The position numbers and the translations under genes are program-made. Below, piece by piece: positions 43,098 to 53,225 of a stretch of DNA of 64,000 nucleotides. Below the pieces are notes generated by a model, which saw nothing but the letters and a program-made list of their open reading frames with translations, made no database searches and was not told where the DNA came from. The stretch is from Pleomorphovibrio marinus (GTDB lineage Bacteria > Bacteroidota > Bacteroidia > Cytophagales > Cyclobacteriaceae), in the NCBI RefSeq assembly GCF_003347495.1, contig NZ_QCXY01000011.1, forward strand, positions 1-64,000, read 5' to 3'. Each line of letters begins with the position of its first letter. Within the stretch, counting starts at the first letter, position 1.

Positions 43098-43385
43098 GCT
43101 GATATTTTGGTTTTGCTAATTTTCTGTGCGGAAGTTAATGTTCTTCAGATGGAACATTTTCCACCCATCAATTAAGTGGCTAATATAATAAATACTGTCC
43201 TGTACTATCCTGTTTTTTTTACAAATGGCAGTTTATTGTAAAGTTTAAAAAGTATACTTGGATCAGGCCTATTTTCCTTACCTTTTGTCTAAAGTGACAG
43301 TTTCAACAATATTCCAGTCCCAATAATGTAAAAGTTGGTTTTCTTTTTGGCAAATTTTCCTTAATCTTAGTTTTTCAATTCAACT

Positions 43386-44846
43386 ATGCAAATTTCTCGG
43401 GTGGGCCTAATTTCTGGGCCTGTTACTTTCTTGCTCCTGTATTTCTTTTTTAAGCCTGAGGGGCTTTCCGCCGAAGGGGCGGCCCTACTTGCAGTTACCT
43501 CATGGATTGCTATTTGGTGGATTACAGAGGCCATTCCCATAGCAGGTACCGCCCTTCTGCCCCTGATCCTCTTTCCCCTTTTGGGAATCTTGGAAATCAA
43601 ATCCACTTCCACTTCCTATGCTGATCCCATGGTCTTGCTGTATATGGGAGGCTTTATGATTGCATTGGCCATAGAAAAAATTGGGCTGCACAAAAGGATT
43701 GCGCTGCATATTATCGCACTGGTAGGCACGGATCTTTCTCGTATCGTGTTGGGGTTTATGCTAGCCACAGCCTTTTTGTCCATGTGGATATCCAATACCG
43801 CTTCTTCCCTGATGATGCTCCCTATAGCCATAGCAGTGGTCCAGCAGTTGGCACAGAGCAATGGCGATCAAACAAATGAAAACACACTTGGCCGCTTATT
43901 GATGCTCTCTATTGCATATAGTGCCTCCATCGGTGGGATGGGAACCATAATTGGGACACCTACGAATATCATTCTGGTCGGGGTGATAAAAAACACCTAT
44001 GGTGTGGAGATTAGTTTTGCAAAATGGATGTCCATAGGCCTACCTATTTCTATTTTGCTCATAGGCATTTGTTGGTTTTACCTGGTCAAGCTGGCTTTTC
44101 CTGTTCACAGTATAGGGGGAATGACCGGTGGTGAAAATGAAATTAAGGAACAATTGAAGGCTTTAGGCAAAATGTCTGCCGGGGAGGCCAGGGTATTGGC
44201 GGTATTTGTTTTTGTCAGTTTTTCCTGGATTACCAGATCCCTGCTTATTCAGCCCTATGTTCCTGCCATCAATGACACTATTATCGCATTAATTGGAGTC
44301 CTGGTCCTTTTTATCATTCCTCAATACAGGGGAAGTAAGAAAAAACTATTGGACTGGGAAGCGGCAGAAGAAATTCCCTGGGGCATCTTGATTTTATTTG
44401 GTGGTGGTTTGGCCTTGGCTGCGGGGTTCCAACATACGGGGTTGGCAAGTTGGGTTGGAGAGCAATTCACTCTTCTTCAAAATGTCCCATTCTGGATTTT
44501 CCTGCTCCTGATTATTGCGGCTGTGAATTTCCTCACCGAGATCACCTCTAATGTGGCCACGGCCTCCATGCTATTGCCAATTCTTTCTGCCGTGGCCTTG
44601 GCAATGGGGGTACATCCTTTTGGGTTGATGGTGGGGGCCACGCTTGCGGCCAGTTGTGCATTTATGCTACCTGTGGCCACTCCCCCCAATGCGGTGGTAT
44701 TTGGTTCAGGTTACTTAACCATCCCAGCAATGATGAGGACAGGAATTGCCATGAACCTACTATCCATTCTATTGGTAACCTTAATTGTATTTTTCCTGTT
44801 GCCATTAGTTTGGGGGATTAACCTGCTAGAACACTCTGCTTTTTGA
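43386..44846 (+). CDS. DASS-family sodium/dicarboxylate symporter (SLC13)
   Basis: A 486-residue protein with about 11 membrane segments. The two SNT-type motifs that bind sodium and substrate are present: FLSMWISNTASSLMMLP in the first half and LTEITSNVATASMLLP in the second. The N-terminus (GAALLAVTSWIAIWWITEAIPI) and GMGTIIGTPTNIILVG also match the DASS family. It should take up dicarboxylates, sulphate or related anions with Na+. The 288 bases upstream hold the promoter. The gene is alone; the gamma-glutamyltransferase follows 150 bases later. Confidence 0.92.
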   Translation: MQISRVGLISGPVTFLLLYFFFKPEGLSAEGAALLAVTSWIAIWWITEAIPIAGTALLPLILFPLLGILEIKSTSTSYADPMVLLYMGGFMIALAIEKIGLHKRIALHIIALVGTDLSRIVLGFMLATAFLSMWISNTASSLMMLPIAIAVVQQLAQSNGDQTNENTLGRLLMLSIAYSASIGGMGTIIGTPTNIILVGVIKNTYGVEISFAKWMSIGLPISILLIGICWFYLVKLAFPVHSIGGMTGGENEIKEQLKALGKMSAGEARVLAVFVFVSFSWITRSLLIQPYVPAINDTIIALIGVLVLFIIPQYRGSKKKLLDWEAAEEIPWGILILFGGGLALAAGFQHTGLASWVGEQFTLLQNVPFWIFLLLIIAAVNFLTEITSNVATASMLLPILSAVALAMGVHPFGLMVGATLAASCAFMLPVATPPNAVVFGSGYLTIPAMMRTGIAMNLLSILLVTLIVFFLLPLVWGINLLEHSAF

Positions 44847-44996
44847 TATTTATGGTGCGATTTGTAGGCCGTTTCGAATTTTTTTTCACACTACTTCCCT
44901 GTTTTGAGGAAAAATTAAGGCCTACTTGTTACTTTTATGCAGTTAATTCAGTGCTAGTATTGTCATTAACCACTAACATATTATAAACTAAACATC

Positions 44997-46700
44997 ATGA
45001 ATATTATTGAAAAACACTTTATGCGCTATTTTCTCCTCCTTTTTTGGGTAGGGCTGGTATTCTCTTGTAAGACCAGCGAAGAACCTAAGATAGGGTTAAT
45101 CACCGAAAATGCTATGGTGGTCTCGGCCCACCCATTGGCCTCCGAGGTGGGCAAACAGATTATGGAAGAAGGTGGCAATGCGGTAGACGCAGCAATTGCA
45201 GTTCATATGGCCTTGGCAGTGGTTTATCCTGAGGCGGGAAACATCGGTGGCGGAGGCTTTTTTGTCATTCGAAACCAAGATGGGAGCACCCACAGCCTGG
45301 ATTTTAGGGAAAGGGGTCCCCTACTCGCTCATCGGGACATGTACCTGGATGAAGATGGTGAAGTGATAGATCGGAAAAGCATTAAAGGCCATCTTGCTGC
45401 TGGGGTGCCTGGAGCGGTAGATGGGATGGCTCGTGCCCACGAACGCTTTGGTAGTTTGCCCTGGAAACAACTTATTCAGCCAGCAATAGACTTGGCGGAA
45501 CGAGGATTTGTCCTTTCTGAAGCGGAGGCCGCAAAATTCAACAGAGCCAAAGAAAACTTCAACCAATATTCCACGGTGAATCCCTCCCAGTTTACGGGTA
45601 AGGAATGGGAAGAAAACGACACCTTGGTCCAATCCCAGTTGGCCGAAACCCTCAAACTAATCAGGGACCAGGGCAGGGACGGCTTTTATAAAGGGCAAAC
45701 CGCAAAATATATTGTGGAGGAGATGGAGCGTGGTGAGGGCATCATTTCCTATGAAGACCTAGAAAAGTATGAAAGTACTTGGAGAGCACCACTGGAAGGA
45801 ACTTATAAAAACTTCAAGTTGATAACCATGGGTCCCCCTTCCAGCGGCGGCATTATCATTTTACAAATGTTGGGAATTTTGGAAGACAGGGAAATTAGCC
45901 GGAATGGAGAAGCTTATGCAGAATACCTGCACCTTAAAACAGAAATGGAAAGAAGAATCTATGCGGACAGAGCTACCTATATGGCAGACGCGGATTACTA
46001 TCCCGTACCTGTTCAGGAGTTGTTGGATAGAAATTACTTGAGCCAAAGGTTCCAGACTTTTAACCCTGAAAAGGCTACACCATCAGATGAAATAGCAGCG
46101 GGTAAAATACTGTCTATGAGTGAAGAAACCACTCATTTTTCCATCGTAGACCCAGAGGGAAATGCAGTGGCCTGCACCACTACTTTAAATGGAGGTATGG
46201 GTTCTTCGGTTGTAGTGGATGGAGCGGGTTTTATCCTCAACAATGAAATGGATGACTTCTCCATTAAACCCGGCCACCCCAACATGTTTGGTGTCTTGGG
46301 AGGGGAGGCAAACCAAATCGAACCCGGAAAGCGAATGCTAAGCTCCATGACCCCCACCATCCTAGAAAAAGACGGCCAACTCTTCATGGTTGTGGGGACC
46401 CCTGGAGGAAGTACCATTCCCACTTCCGTATTTCAGGCTATTGTCAATGTAGTGGAGTTTGGCATGGGTATGCAACAGGCAGTGAATGAGCCCAGGTTCC
46501 ATAGCCAATGGCAGCCAGAATTAATTTTCTACGAAAAGGAAGGGATGGATCAAGGCATAAAATCCGCTATGGAAAATAAGGGCCATTCCTTTAGCGAAAG
46601 AGGCGGTATAGGCAGAGTGGATGGTATTTTGGTATTGCCAGATGGTCGACTGGAAGGAGGCGCCGATCCCAGGGGAATGGATGAAGCTTTTGGCTTCTAA
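44997..46700 (+). CDS. ggt: Gamma-glutamyltransferase, lipoprotein
   Basis: A 567-residue protein. The hydrophobic lead ends in GLVFSCKTS, a lipobox, so it is a lipoprotein. GGT features: AVDAAIAVHMALAVVYPEAGNIGGGGF (small-subunit core), the autoproteolysis/nucleophile site ETTHFSIVDPEGNAVACTTTLNG with Thr378 as the catalytic residue that becomes the N-terminus of the small subunit, and GSTIPTSVFQAI. It hydrolyses glutathione and gamma-glutamyl compounds in the periplasm. The start is ATG 44997; MRYF at 45021 is an alternative. Its stop overlaps the convergent AEC transporter by 4 bases. Confidence 0.93.
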   Translation: MNIIEKHFMRYFLLLFWVGLVFSCKTSEEPKIGLITENAMVVSAHPLASEVGKQIMEEGGNAVDAAIAVHMALAVVYPEAGNIGGGGFFVIRNQDGSTHSLDFRERGPLLAHRDMYLDEDGEVIDRKSIKGHLAAGVPGAVDGMARAHERFGSLPWKQLIQPAIDLAERGFVLSEAEAAKFNRAKENFNQYSTVNPSQFTGKEWEENDTLVQSQLAETLKLIRDQGRDGFYKGQTAKYIVEEMERGEGIISYEDLEKYESTWRAPLEGTYKNFKLITMGPPSSGGIIILQMLGILEDREISRNGEAYAEYLHLKTEMERRIYADRATYMADADYYPVPVQELLDRNYLSQRFQTFNPEKATPSDEIAAGKILSMSEETTHFSIVDPEGNAVACTTTLNGGMGSSVVVDGAGFILNNEMDDFSIKPGHPNMFGVLGGEANQIEPGKRMLSSMTPTILEKDGQLFMVVGTPGGSTIPTSVFQAIVNVVEFGMGMQQAVNEPRFHSQWQPELIFYEKEGMDQGIKSAMENKGHSFSERGGIGRVDGILVLPDGRLEGGADPRGMDEAFGF

Positions 46701-47614
46701 AAAAAATTGGCCAAAATAGGTACAAGAATCAAGGAAAGTAAAATGCTGGTAAGAATTAGCATGGCACTTTCCTTTTCTTTTGTGCCCAGGAAGCTGGCAA
46801 ATACCGTCACATTTGCTGCAACGGGAAACAATGGCAACAACATAAGCATATGCCTAGCCTCTTCTTCTTTAATTATATCCAGAAAGAAAAATTCTATGGT
46901 CAAGAAAGCACCCATGATGAAAATTCCTGCAATGAGCCTAGTGAGGTTTAGCCTACCCAAAAATGTGTAATCCAAGGAATTGAATTTTACAGAGGAAGCA
47001 TTAATGCCGATTATAAGCATACCAGCAACAGAAACAACTGTTCCCGATACATCTGCGGCGTCCACTACAACATCCGGAAAGGAAGGAATGCCAATCACTT
47101 TCAGGAGTATGGCAATCGTGAAGGCATATAAAAAGGGGGCTTTCAACACCTCCTTGAAGGCCTCCTTTTGCCCTAAGCCGGATCTTGCCACTTGATAATA
47201 TCCAATCAAATCTCCATAAAAGGCGGTTCCCACATAAATACATATCAGTAAGGTGACGCTACCGTCTCCAAATAGCGCCTGAACAGTAGGAATTCCAAAA
47301 AAGGCAACATTGTAAAAGGAAAAGCAGCTTTTTAACAGGTTGAGATCACTTTTTTGGTCATACTTTCGATATATCCATATGGCAGGTAATATCATCAACG
47401 TAGCCAGGGCGAAGGAAAGAGAAGACATAACCAACAGGTTTTGCTGATCGGCTTCTTGCACATGATAGATGACCAGAAGCGGCATAAAAAACCACACCAA
47501 AGGTTTGGTGACCCACTGGGTTGGTATCCATCCTTTTTTACCCAGCCAAATGCCTAAGGGGATACAGAGCAGGTAGGGAAATAAAGATTCGTAAAGATCA
47601 AGAAAAATCCCCAT
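46697..47614 (-). CDS. AEC-family transporter (auxin-efflux-carrier type)
   Basis: A 305-residue protein with about ten membrane segments. The start LYESLFPYLLCIPLGIWLGK, the mid-chain FSFYNVAFFGIPTVQALFGD and the late LLPLFPVAANVTVFASFLG are typical of the bile/arsenite/riboflavin-type AEC fold. Members export malonate, malate, amino acids or auxin; substrate unknown. The 5' end overlaps the FAD-binding gene by 17 bases on the same strand, so the two are co-translated and probably functionally linked. Confidence 0.88.
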   Translation of the reverse strand: MGIFLDLYESLFPYLLCIPLGIWLGKKGWIPTQWVTKPLVWFFMPLLVIYHVQEADQQNLLVMSSLSFALATLMILPAIWIYRKYDQKSDLNLLKSCFSFYNVAFFGIPTVQALFGDGSVTLLICIYVGTAFYGDLIGYYQVARSGLGQKEAFKEVLKAPFLYAFTIAILLKVIGIPSFPDVVVDAADVSGTVVSVAGMLIIGINASSVKFNSLDYTFLGRLNLTRLIAGIFIMGAFLTIEFFFLDIIKEEEARHMLMLLPLFPVAANVTVFASFLGTKEKESAMLILTSILLSLILVPILANFF

Positions 47615-49112
47615 ATAGCAGTCGATCCGTTATATCCTTAATCATTCTAGACACACATTTAACATTAAACCAAACTGCATTTACGTCCATAAGTTGTCCA
47701 TTAAGGATGTGTCCAAGACCATAAATCCCACTGCCTCCCTTCGGCGAAAGCAGTTGCAAAATCTGTTCATTAACACAAACTCCCCCTGCTCTATATGGAC
47801 TTAAGTATCCTTTGTTAAGCATATTGCGCAAAAGTGTGCTTTCCATTTCATCCAATTTACCGGGGGAACCTGTTGCATTAATGAGGAGCTGAACGGATTC
47901 GGTAGGTTTATCCTTGATTTTCATTTGGAATTCACCAAGCTTTCCAGAAAAAGCCACATCTTCAAAAAAGGGGACCACCCTTAATTTATTCCCTTTAAAG
48001 AGTTTTTGTAGTTTTTTAGCGTTGGGCAGAGGCATGCCGTGCCGGTTTATCCCCCAATCAGGCCCCAACCACTTCATGAATTTCAGCTTTTCTTCTATTG
48101 ACAATAGAGACCAAATAGGTGTACTGTCATATCGTAGGGAATAGGCTACATTCATTAGAGGATCCCCACCTTCCTCCGCAAGGGCTATGTCCTTTTGCAA
48201 AAGTGAGGCGACGTCCTTTCCCTCTCTATCCAATTCTTTCCAATCTAGAGGTTCTCCCGTATGTTCTTCCACGTCTTTGCGGAACAACCTGAAAATTTCC
48301 TTGACCAAGGGTCCCCTTCTATTCTCCCTACGAATGCGATAGATTGCATCCATGGTAAGGTGGTTTCTTGCCACTTCTTTATTTTTTACTGGTTGAACCC
48401 TAGGTACTAGGCCATCTGGTGAGTAAAGGGAAATTTTACCCTCGTACTTGTTGTCCACCAGGGTCATTACCGCATCTATCGCACTGAGGCTACTTCCCAA
48501 AATACCAATATGTTCGGCTTGGTTCATTTTTTCCAAGATGGGACCTGAAGGCCAAGGAAAAGGAATGTAGTTGGAATGCGTGAGCAAGTGCTTAAAATTA
48601 TTGGGCTTTGGAGTTCCCAAAGCAAGTATCACTATATCAGAAGATATAACATCTCCGTTCTCACTAAGTAGCTGATAGTTGTCTCCTTCTCTTTGTAAGC
48701 CATCTGCTTTTTGGTGGAGAAGTTCTACAGTGAGGCCAGCAGCTTTTGCTTCCAGGATGAGGGACTTGGAATGTTCAAACAAATACCTGCCGTACAGTTG
48801 TCGGGAGGAGTAGGAATCCTCTAAACCTCCCTTTCCCTTTACCCTGTCAAGGGATTTGCCTCCTTTGTTATCCAACCAGTCCACATAATGGCTGGGTTCG
48901 TTGACGTACAATCCCATAAGGTCCGCCTGAGTATTTAACAAGTGGCCAGGTTGATCCGTCCCAAATGCCAGACCATGTCCCCACTTACCATCTTTTTCCA
49001 TCCAGGTGATTTTTACTTTGTCCTTAAGACCCTTTGTCACCAAGCTCAAAAAAAGTTCCGCAAAGGCAGCTACTCCACAAGCCCCTGCACCAATAATGGT
49101 TATATTTTTCAT
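47598..49112 (-). CDS. FAD/NAD(P)-binding oxidoreductase (NAD_binding_9 type)
   Basis: A 504-residue protein with the dinucleotide-binding start NITIIGAGACGVAAFAEL. GHGLAFGTDQPGHLLNTQAD and LYVNEPSHYVDWL are landmarks of the FAD-NAD(P)-binding family (PF13454) found in siderophore and hydroxylase-type proteins. No signal peptide. Its product may act on the substrate moved by the AEC transporter, whose gene overlaps the 3' end. The start codon lies one base after the conserved end of repeat R1 copy D. Confidence 0.85.
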   Translation of the reverse strand: MKNITIIGAGACGVAAFAELFLSLVTKGLKDKVKITWMEKDGKWGHGLAFGTDQPGHLLNTQADLMGLYVNEPSHYVDWLDNKGGKSLDRVKGKGGLEDSYSSRQLYGRYLFEHSKSLILEAKAAGLTVELLHQKADGLQREGDNYQLLSENGDVISSDIVILALGTPKPNNFKHLLTHSNYIPFPWPSGPILEKMNQAEHIGILGSSLSAIDAVMTLVDNKYEGKISLYSPDGLVPRVQPVKNKEVARNHLTMDAIYRIRRENRRGPLVKEIFRLFRKDVEEHTGEPLDWKELDREGKDVASLLQKDIALAEEGGDPLMNVAYSLRYDSTPIWSLLSIEEKLKFMKWLGPDWGINRHGMPLPNAKKLQKLFKGNKLRVVPFFEDVAFSGKLGEFQMKIKDKPTESVQLLINATGSPGKLDEMESTLLRNMLNKGYLSPYRAGGVCVNEQILQLLSPKGGSGIYGLGHILNGQLMDVNAVWFNVKCVSRMIKDITDRLLYGDFS

Positions 49113-49121
49113 ATGTTTATA

Positions 49122-49285
49122 TTGTCTTTTCAGCGGTCATATAGCCTGCCCCTGCCTGCCCCGAACTCGATTCGGGGAACTTGTTTCGGGGGAATCTCGC
49201 ATCTCCCCGATAGCTATCCGGGGCATCCCAGTGTGTAACGTGCTCGTCATGCCCTGACTGCCGTCAGGACAGGCTCGATTTCATC
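49122..49285 (-). repeat. Dispersed repeat R1, copy D
   Basis: On the minus strand it runs from ATGAAATCGAGCCTGTCCTG (about 49283) through CAGTCAGGGCATGACGAGC, several CCCGAA..TTCGGGG hairpin arms and CAGGCTATATGACC to GCTGAAAAGACAATATAAACAT, then the ATG of the FAD-binding gene. The outer part also contains CCCCGGATAGCTATCGGGG, a further palindrome. Confidence 0.75.
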
Positions 49286-49450
49286 TGTTTATAATTGATT
49301 TTTACAAGCCCCATAGTCTGCCCCAGCCTGTCCCAGCCTGCCCCGAACTCGATTCGGGGAACTCGATTCGGGGAACTTATTTCGGGAGAATCTCACCATG
49401 CTAATCATTCCTACCTGCGTTGCTTGCATCATGCTCGATTGTATTATATC
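49286..49450 (-). repeat. Dispersed repeat R1, copy E, head-to-tail with copy D
   Basis: On the minus strand this starts ACAATCGAGCATGATGCAAG near 49447 and ends AAAAATCAATTATAAACAG right before the ATGAAATCG that opens copy D. The GCTGAAAAG block is degenerate (GCTTGTAAAAA). The middle has three CCCGAA..TTCGGGG units. The two copies together fill the gap between the FAD-binding gene and the ABC exporter. No gene is seen in 49113-49599. Confidence 0.65.
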
Positions 49451-49599
49451 AAAAGTTTCAATCCATTGGCCAAAAATGATGCCCATCTTCACCTAGCCTG
49501 CTTCTGCCCGGTACCTTTTCTTGGAAAATGCTCGAAATACGGAGGATAAACCCTTCATTTGGCTAAAAAAAATTACCTTAGCCCTGAGTTTACAACTTT

Positions 49600-51348
49600 A
49601 TGAAAGAAAAAAAAGCAACAAAGGGCATTTCCCTATCCAAGGTTTTTAAAACCATAATCTGGCCACGGAAAAAGCAAATTTTTATTGGGTTGGGGTTGAT
49701 CGTAATTAGCAGGTTTTCAGGCTTGGTGTTGCCCTGGGCAAGCAAATACTTGATTGATGATGTCATACCCTCCGATGATTTTGAGTTGTTGAAATGGCTG
49801 ATCATCGCCGTTGCCGTTGCTGTCACCATACAAGCGGTCACCTCCTTTGCACTTACCCAGATTTTGAGTGTGGAAGCTCAGCACCTTATTGCAAAGTTGC
49901 GGGCAAGGGTGCAGGGGCACATCTTAAAACTCCCTATTCGGTTTTTTGACTCTGCCAAGACCGGTGAGTTGGTTTCCAGGGTGATGACCGATGTGGAAGG
50001 AGTCCGGAATTTGGTAGGCACCGGACTTGCGCAAATGGTCGGTGGGGTGCTCACTTCCTTAGTTTGCCTTGTTTTATTGATAACTATAAGTCCTATGCTA
50101 ACCTTATATGTGCTGCTGCCTGTGGGTATTTTTGGGTTGATTTCCTTAAAGGCTTTTGGTAAAATACGGCCAATTTTCCGAGAAAGGGGAAAGATCAACG
50201 CAGAAGTGACGGGAAGGCTTACGGAAACCTTAGGGGGCATTCGGGTAATCAAGGGCTTTAATGCAGAATCTCAGGAAATTAAAACATTTGAAGAAGGGGT
50301 CAACCGTCTTTTTTTGAACGTAAAAAGTAGCCTTACCGCCACAAGTTTTGTCACCAGCTCCGCAACTTTTTTGTTGGGATTAGCATCTGCCGGAATAATG
50401 GGCATTGGGGGATACATGATCATGGATGACACCCTTACTTTTGGCGATTTTGTGGCCTTTACCCTATTATTGGGTTTTATGATTGCGCCTATTGTTCAAA
50501 TGAGTAATATTGGCAGCCAACTTACAGAGGCTTTCGCAGGGCTGGACCGGACCGAGGAATTAATGAACCTCCCACTAGAAGAGGATCCCGGAAAAAGGAA
50601 TATCCTGTTGCCATCCATCAAAGGGGAAGTAGTGTTTGAAAATGTCAGCTTCGGTTATGAAGAAGGAAAAACCGTGGTCCAGAACATCAGCTTTAAGGCA
50701 GCTCCAGGTACAGTTACCGCTCTTGTTGGTAGTTCGGGGTCTGGCAAAACCACCATTTCCGGACTGGTGGCTTCTTTTTTGGTACCCAATGAAGGACAAG
50801 TTCTGGTAGATGGACATGATTTGAGTTTGGTAAACCTGGAAAGCTACCGGAGCCAACTTGGGGTGGTTTTGCAGGATGACTTTCTGTTTGAAGGTAGTAT
50901 TCGACAAAACATCTTGTTCCCAAGGCCTGATGCGGGAGAAGAAAGGTTAATGGCTGCCGTCAAGGCTGCCTATGTGGATGAATTTTCGGATAGGTTTGAG
51001 TCTGGCCTTGATACCTTAATTGGGGAACGTGGGGTGAAACTTTCCGGTGGTCAACGGCAAAGGCTGGCCATCGCAAGAGCCATTCTTGCAGATCCCCGGA
51101 TTTTGATTTTAGATGAGGCCACTAGTAATCTGGATGCAGAAAGCGAGAACTTTATTCAGGCCAGCTTGAAGCATTTAATGAAAGGGAGAACCACTTTTGT
51201 AATCGCACATAGGTTAAGTACCATAAGACAGGCCGATGAGATATTAGTAATAGAGAAAGGAAAAATTGTGGAGAAAGGCAAGCACGAAACCCTTATTCAA
51301 GAAAAAGGAAGGTATTTTGACTTATATACCTATCAAGCTAGGATATAA
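49600..51348 (+). CDS. ABC exporter half-transporter (permease-ATPase fusion)
   Basis: A 582-residue protein. The N-terminal 320 residues are a six-helix type IV exporter permease with the intracellular loop ETLGGIRVIKGFNAESQE. The ATPase has Walker A GSSGSGKTT (377-385), signature LSGGQRQR (from 481), Walker B ILILDEATS (about 501-509) and IAHRLSTI. It functions as a homodimer or heterodimer exporting lipids, peptides or drugs; MsbA-like and LmrA-like members look the same. The gene stands alone. The orthologue group cannot be set by eye. Confidence 0.92.
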   Translation: MKEKKATKGISLSKVFKTIIWPRKKQIFIGLGLIVISRFSGLVLPWASKYLIDDVIPSDDFELLKWLIIAVAVAVTIQAVTSFALTQILSVEAQHLIAKLRARVQGHILKLPIRFFDSAKTGELVSRVMTDVEGVRNLVGTGLAQMVGGVLTSLVCLVLLITISPMLTLYVLLPVGIFGLISLKAFGKIRPIFRERGKINAEVTGRLTETLGGIRVIKGFNAESQEIKTFEEGVNRLFLNVKSSLTATSFVTSSATFLLGLASAGIMGIGGYMIMDDTLTFGDFVAFTLLLGFMIAPIVQMSNIGSQLTEAFAGLDRTEELMNLPLEEDPGKRNILLPSIKGEVVFENVSFGYEEGKTVVQNISFKAAPGTVTALVGSSGSGKTTISGLVASFLVPNEGQVLVDGHDLSLVNLESYRSQLGVVLQDDFLFEGSIRQNILFPRPDAGEERLMAAVKAAYVDEFSDRFESGLDTLIGERGVKLSGGQRQRLAIARAILADPRILILDEATSNLDAESENFIQASLKHLMKGRTTFVIAHRLSTIRQADEILVIEKGKIVEKGKHETLIQEKGRYFDLYTYQARI

Positions 51349-51513
51349 TTTGCTTTGAAAAACACATTTATCTTATTGTTATTGAGTAAGTTATTTTGTA
51401 CTTTAAAATTTCTATCGCCACAGGACGTGAAATTATTCATGTTTAAGAGTTGGGGGAAATACCTCATTTTCCCGGAATGAAAGTAATATCCTTCCTACTA
51501 TGTGGCAGGGTTT

Positions 51514-52239
51514 ATGAGGCAATGTTTATTAGTAATCAGAAGCTCAAATACAATGTATATCCTTTGGTTTTTATGTGTGTCATTCTGGTTTCAAACCGAT
51601 CGTTTTGAAGAAGCCAGGCATAAAATGGTAACAGATCAGTTGGCAAAAAGGGGGATTAAGGAAAAGTCGGTGTTGGAGGCCATGAGGAAAGTACCAAGAC
51701 ATCTACTTGTACCAGAAAGTCAAAAAGATAACGCCTATCTGGACAGACCCCTCCCTATCGGTCAAGGGCAGACCATTTCCCAACCCTACATAGTGGCCCT
51801 GATGACCGAACAAATCCATCCTGAGAAGGACATGAAAGTCTTGGAGATAGGTACCGGATCCGGATACCAAGCAGCAGTATTGGCTGAATTGGTGAAAGAG
51901 GTTTATACCGTTGAAATAGTTTCCGAATTGGGTAAAAAGGCCAAATCAGATTTAAAAGAGCTTGGATATGAAAATGTTTCTGTGAAAATCGGTGACGGTT
52001 ACCAGGGATGGGCCGAACATGCTCCCTACGATGCCATAATAGTGACCGCAGCACCGGAAGAAGTACCCAAGCCTCTACTTGATCAATTGAAGGAGGGTGG
52101 CAGGATGATCATACCTGTCGGGCCGGTGGGACAAACTCAAGAGCTACTTCTAGTCGAAAAAATCGATGGAGAAATCAAAAAGACCAAGAAAAGCCTGGTA
52201 CGCTTTGTACCCTTTACCCGATCCCCACAAGCCGACTAA
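51514..52239 (+). CDS. pcm: Protein-L-isoaspartate O-methyltransferase, probably exported
   Basis: A 241-residue protein from ATG 51514 (GTG 51502 and ATG 51553 are alternatives). It has an N-terminal hydrophobic stretch (MYILWFLCVSFWFQTD), so it is likely periplasmic, an uncommon location for Pcm. Family motifs: MVTDQLAKRGI, MRKVPRHLLVPE, YLDRPLPIGQGQTISQPYIVALMTE, the SAM site VLEIGTGSGYQAAVLAEL and the late ITAAPEEVPKPLLDQLKEGG. It repairs isoaspartyl residues using S-adenosylmethionine; how SAM would be available outside the cytoplasm is unclear, so the stretch could also be a membrane anchor with the enzyme inside. Confidence 0.88.
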   Translation: MRQCLLVIRSSNTMYILWFLCVSFWFQTDRFEEARHKMVTDQLAKRGIKEKSVLEAMRKVPRHLLVPESQKDNAYLDRPLPIGQGQTISQPYIVALMTEQIHPEKDMKVLEIGTGSGYQAAVLAELVKEVYTVEIVSELGKKAKSDLKELGYENVSVKIGDGYQGWAEHAPYDAIIVTAAPEEVPKPLLDQLKEGGRMIIPVGPVGQTQELLLVEKIDGEIKKTKKSLVRFVPFTRSPQAD

Positions 52240-52358
52240 TTTATCTTTTCCGCTTTAATCAATAGTGGAAAGTTAACCTCCTTTACCTCCTCAGGATAAG
52301 ATGATCTGTAATTGGCATCGGAGACTTTGGGTCATGTGAAAATAAGTTCTCTTCCTAA

Positions 52359-53015
52359 TTACTCTATGGCTACCCCGTGGACTTCAATCCAGTCCAACCT
52401 GCTACTTGCCGGGGTACCTCCCCCTCTCATCAAATCGGTAAAGCCTACCTTTACTACATGGGATAAGTCGGGGTCTTCAACAGGCTGACCTTCAAATATT
52501 CCCTCTAAATTAAGTTTTCTCCAACTCAACTCATTTAGCATAAAGGAACTGGTTTCCCAATCTTTTGTAGCCTCGCTACCCTGCTCACTTACTAACCATG
52601 TACCATCTTTCAATTCTAAAATGATCCTTAGGGTTCTGAACCCCGACTGTTTAGACCTCCATACGATTTTGGAGGAAGGATCTCTCAAATCAAAGTCCAA
52701 ATCTTTATGGCCAAGAGCCAATGCCCATGTGTCATCACAAGTTCCCGACCAGATATAAAATGGGTCATTGGCAATCTCGGGATGATGGCTTTTTTTGAGT
52801 TCCTGTTTGGCTGCCCCATATAAATGGAGGTTGAGCTTTTCGTTCTCTAGATGGTCTTCGGTAACCGGTGTTTCTGCAGGGATTTCTTTCCAGTCTTCTC
52901 GGAAAAGCGCCATCTCATTTTCTTGAGCAAAAATGGAAGAGGAAAACCCAAAGAGTATCAGTAGTAACCCCATCCTCAAACACCAACGAATTCTGATAGT
53001 TGTAAATATTTTCAT
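52359..53015 (-). CDS. Secreted hypothetical protein, beta-sandwich-like
   Basis: A 218-residue protein. The start at 53015 (MKIFTTIRIRWCLRMGLLLI) gives a clean signal peptide ending near IFAQENE; the longer start at 53054 would not. The remainder is beta-rich: LFREDWKEIPAETPVTEDHL, YIWSGTCDDTWALALGH, FRTLRIILELKDGTWLVSEQ and RLDWIEVHGVAIE. This resembles the 3-keto-disaccharide hydrolase/DUF1080-like secreted sandwich proteins but is not surely a member. No neighbour is on the same strand nearby. Confidence 0.65.
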   Translation of the reverse strand: MKIFTTIRIRWCLRMGLLLILFGFSSSIFAQENEMALFREDWKEIPAETPVTEDHLENEKLNLHLYGAAKQELKKSHHPEIANDPFYIWSGTCDDTWALALGHKDLDFDLRDPSSKIVWRSKQSGFRTLRIILELKDGTWLVSEQGSEATKDWETSSFMLNELSWRKLNLEGIFEGQPVEDPDLSHVVKVGFTDLMRGGGTPASSRLDWIEVHGVAIE

Positions 53016-53225
53016 TTTTTTTAGCTTATATAAAATTCCAACTATAAAGTACAATTACGGAAAAAACCATATTTTATTACGAAAATACATTAATTCACAA
53101 ACATTTCATCTAAATTGAAGACATGCCTGGGTCGTTTTATCGCATGAATCTATGGAATTTACAGTTGGAAACAAATAAGTTTTTTTTTACATTAGAAGTG
53201 ATCCTTTTAATTATGACCCAAAATA

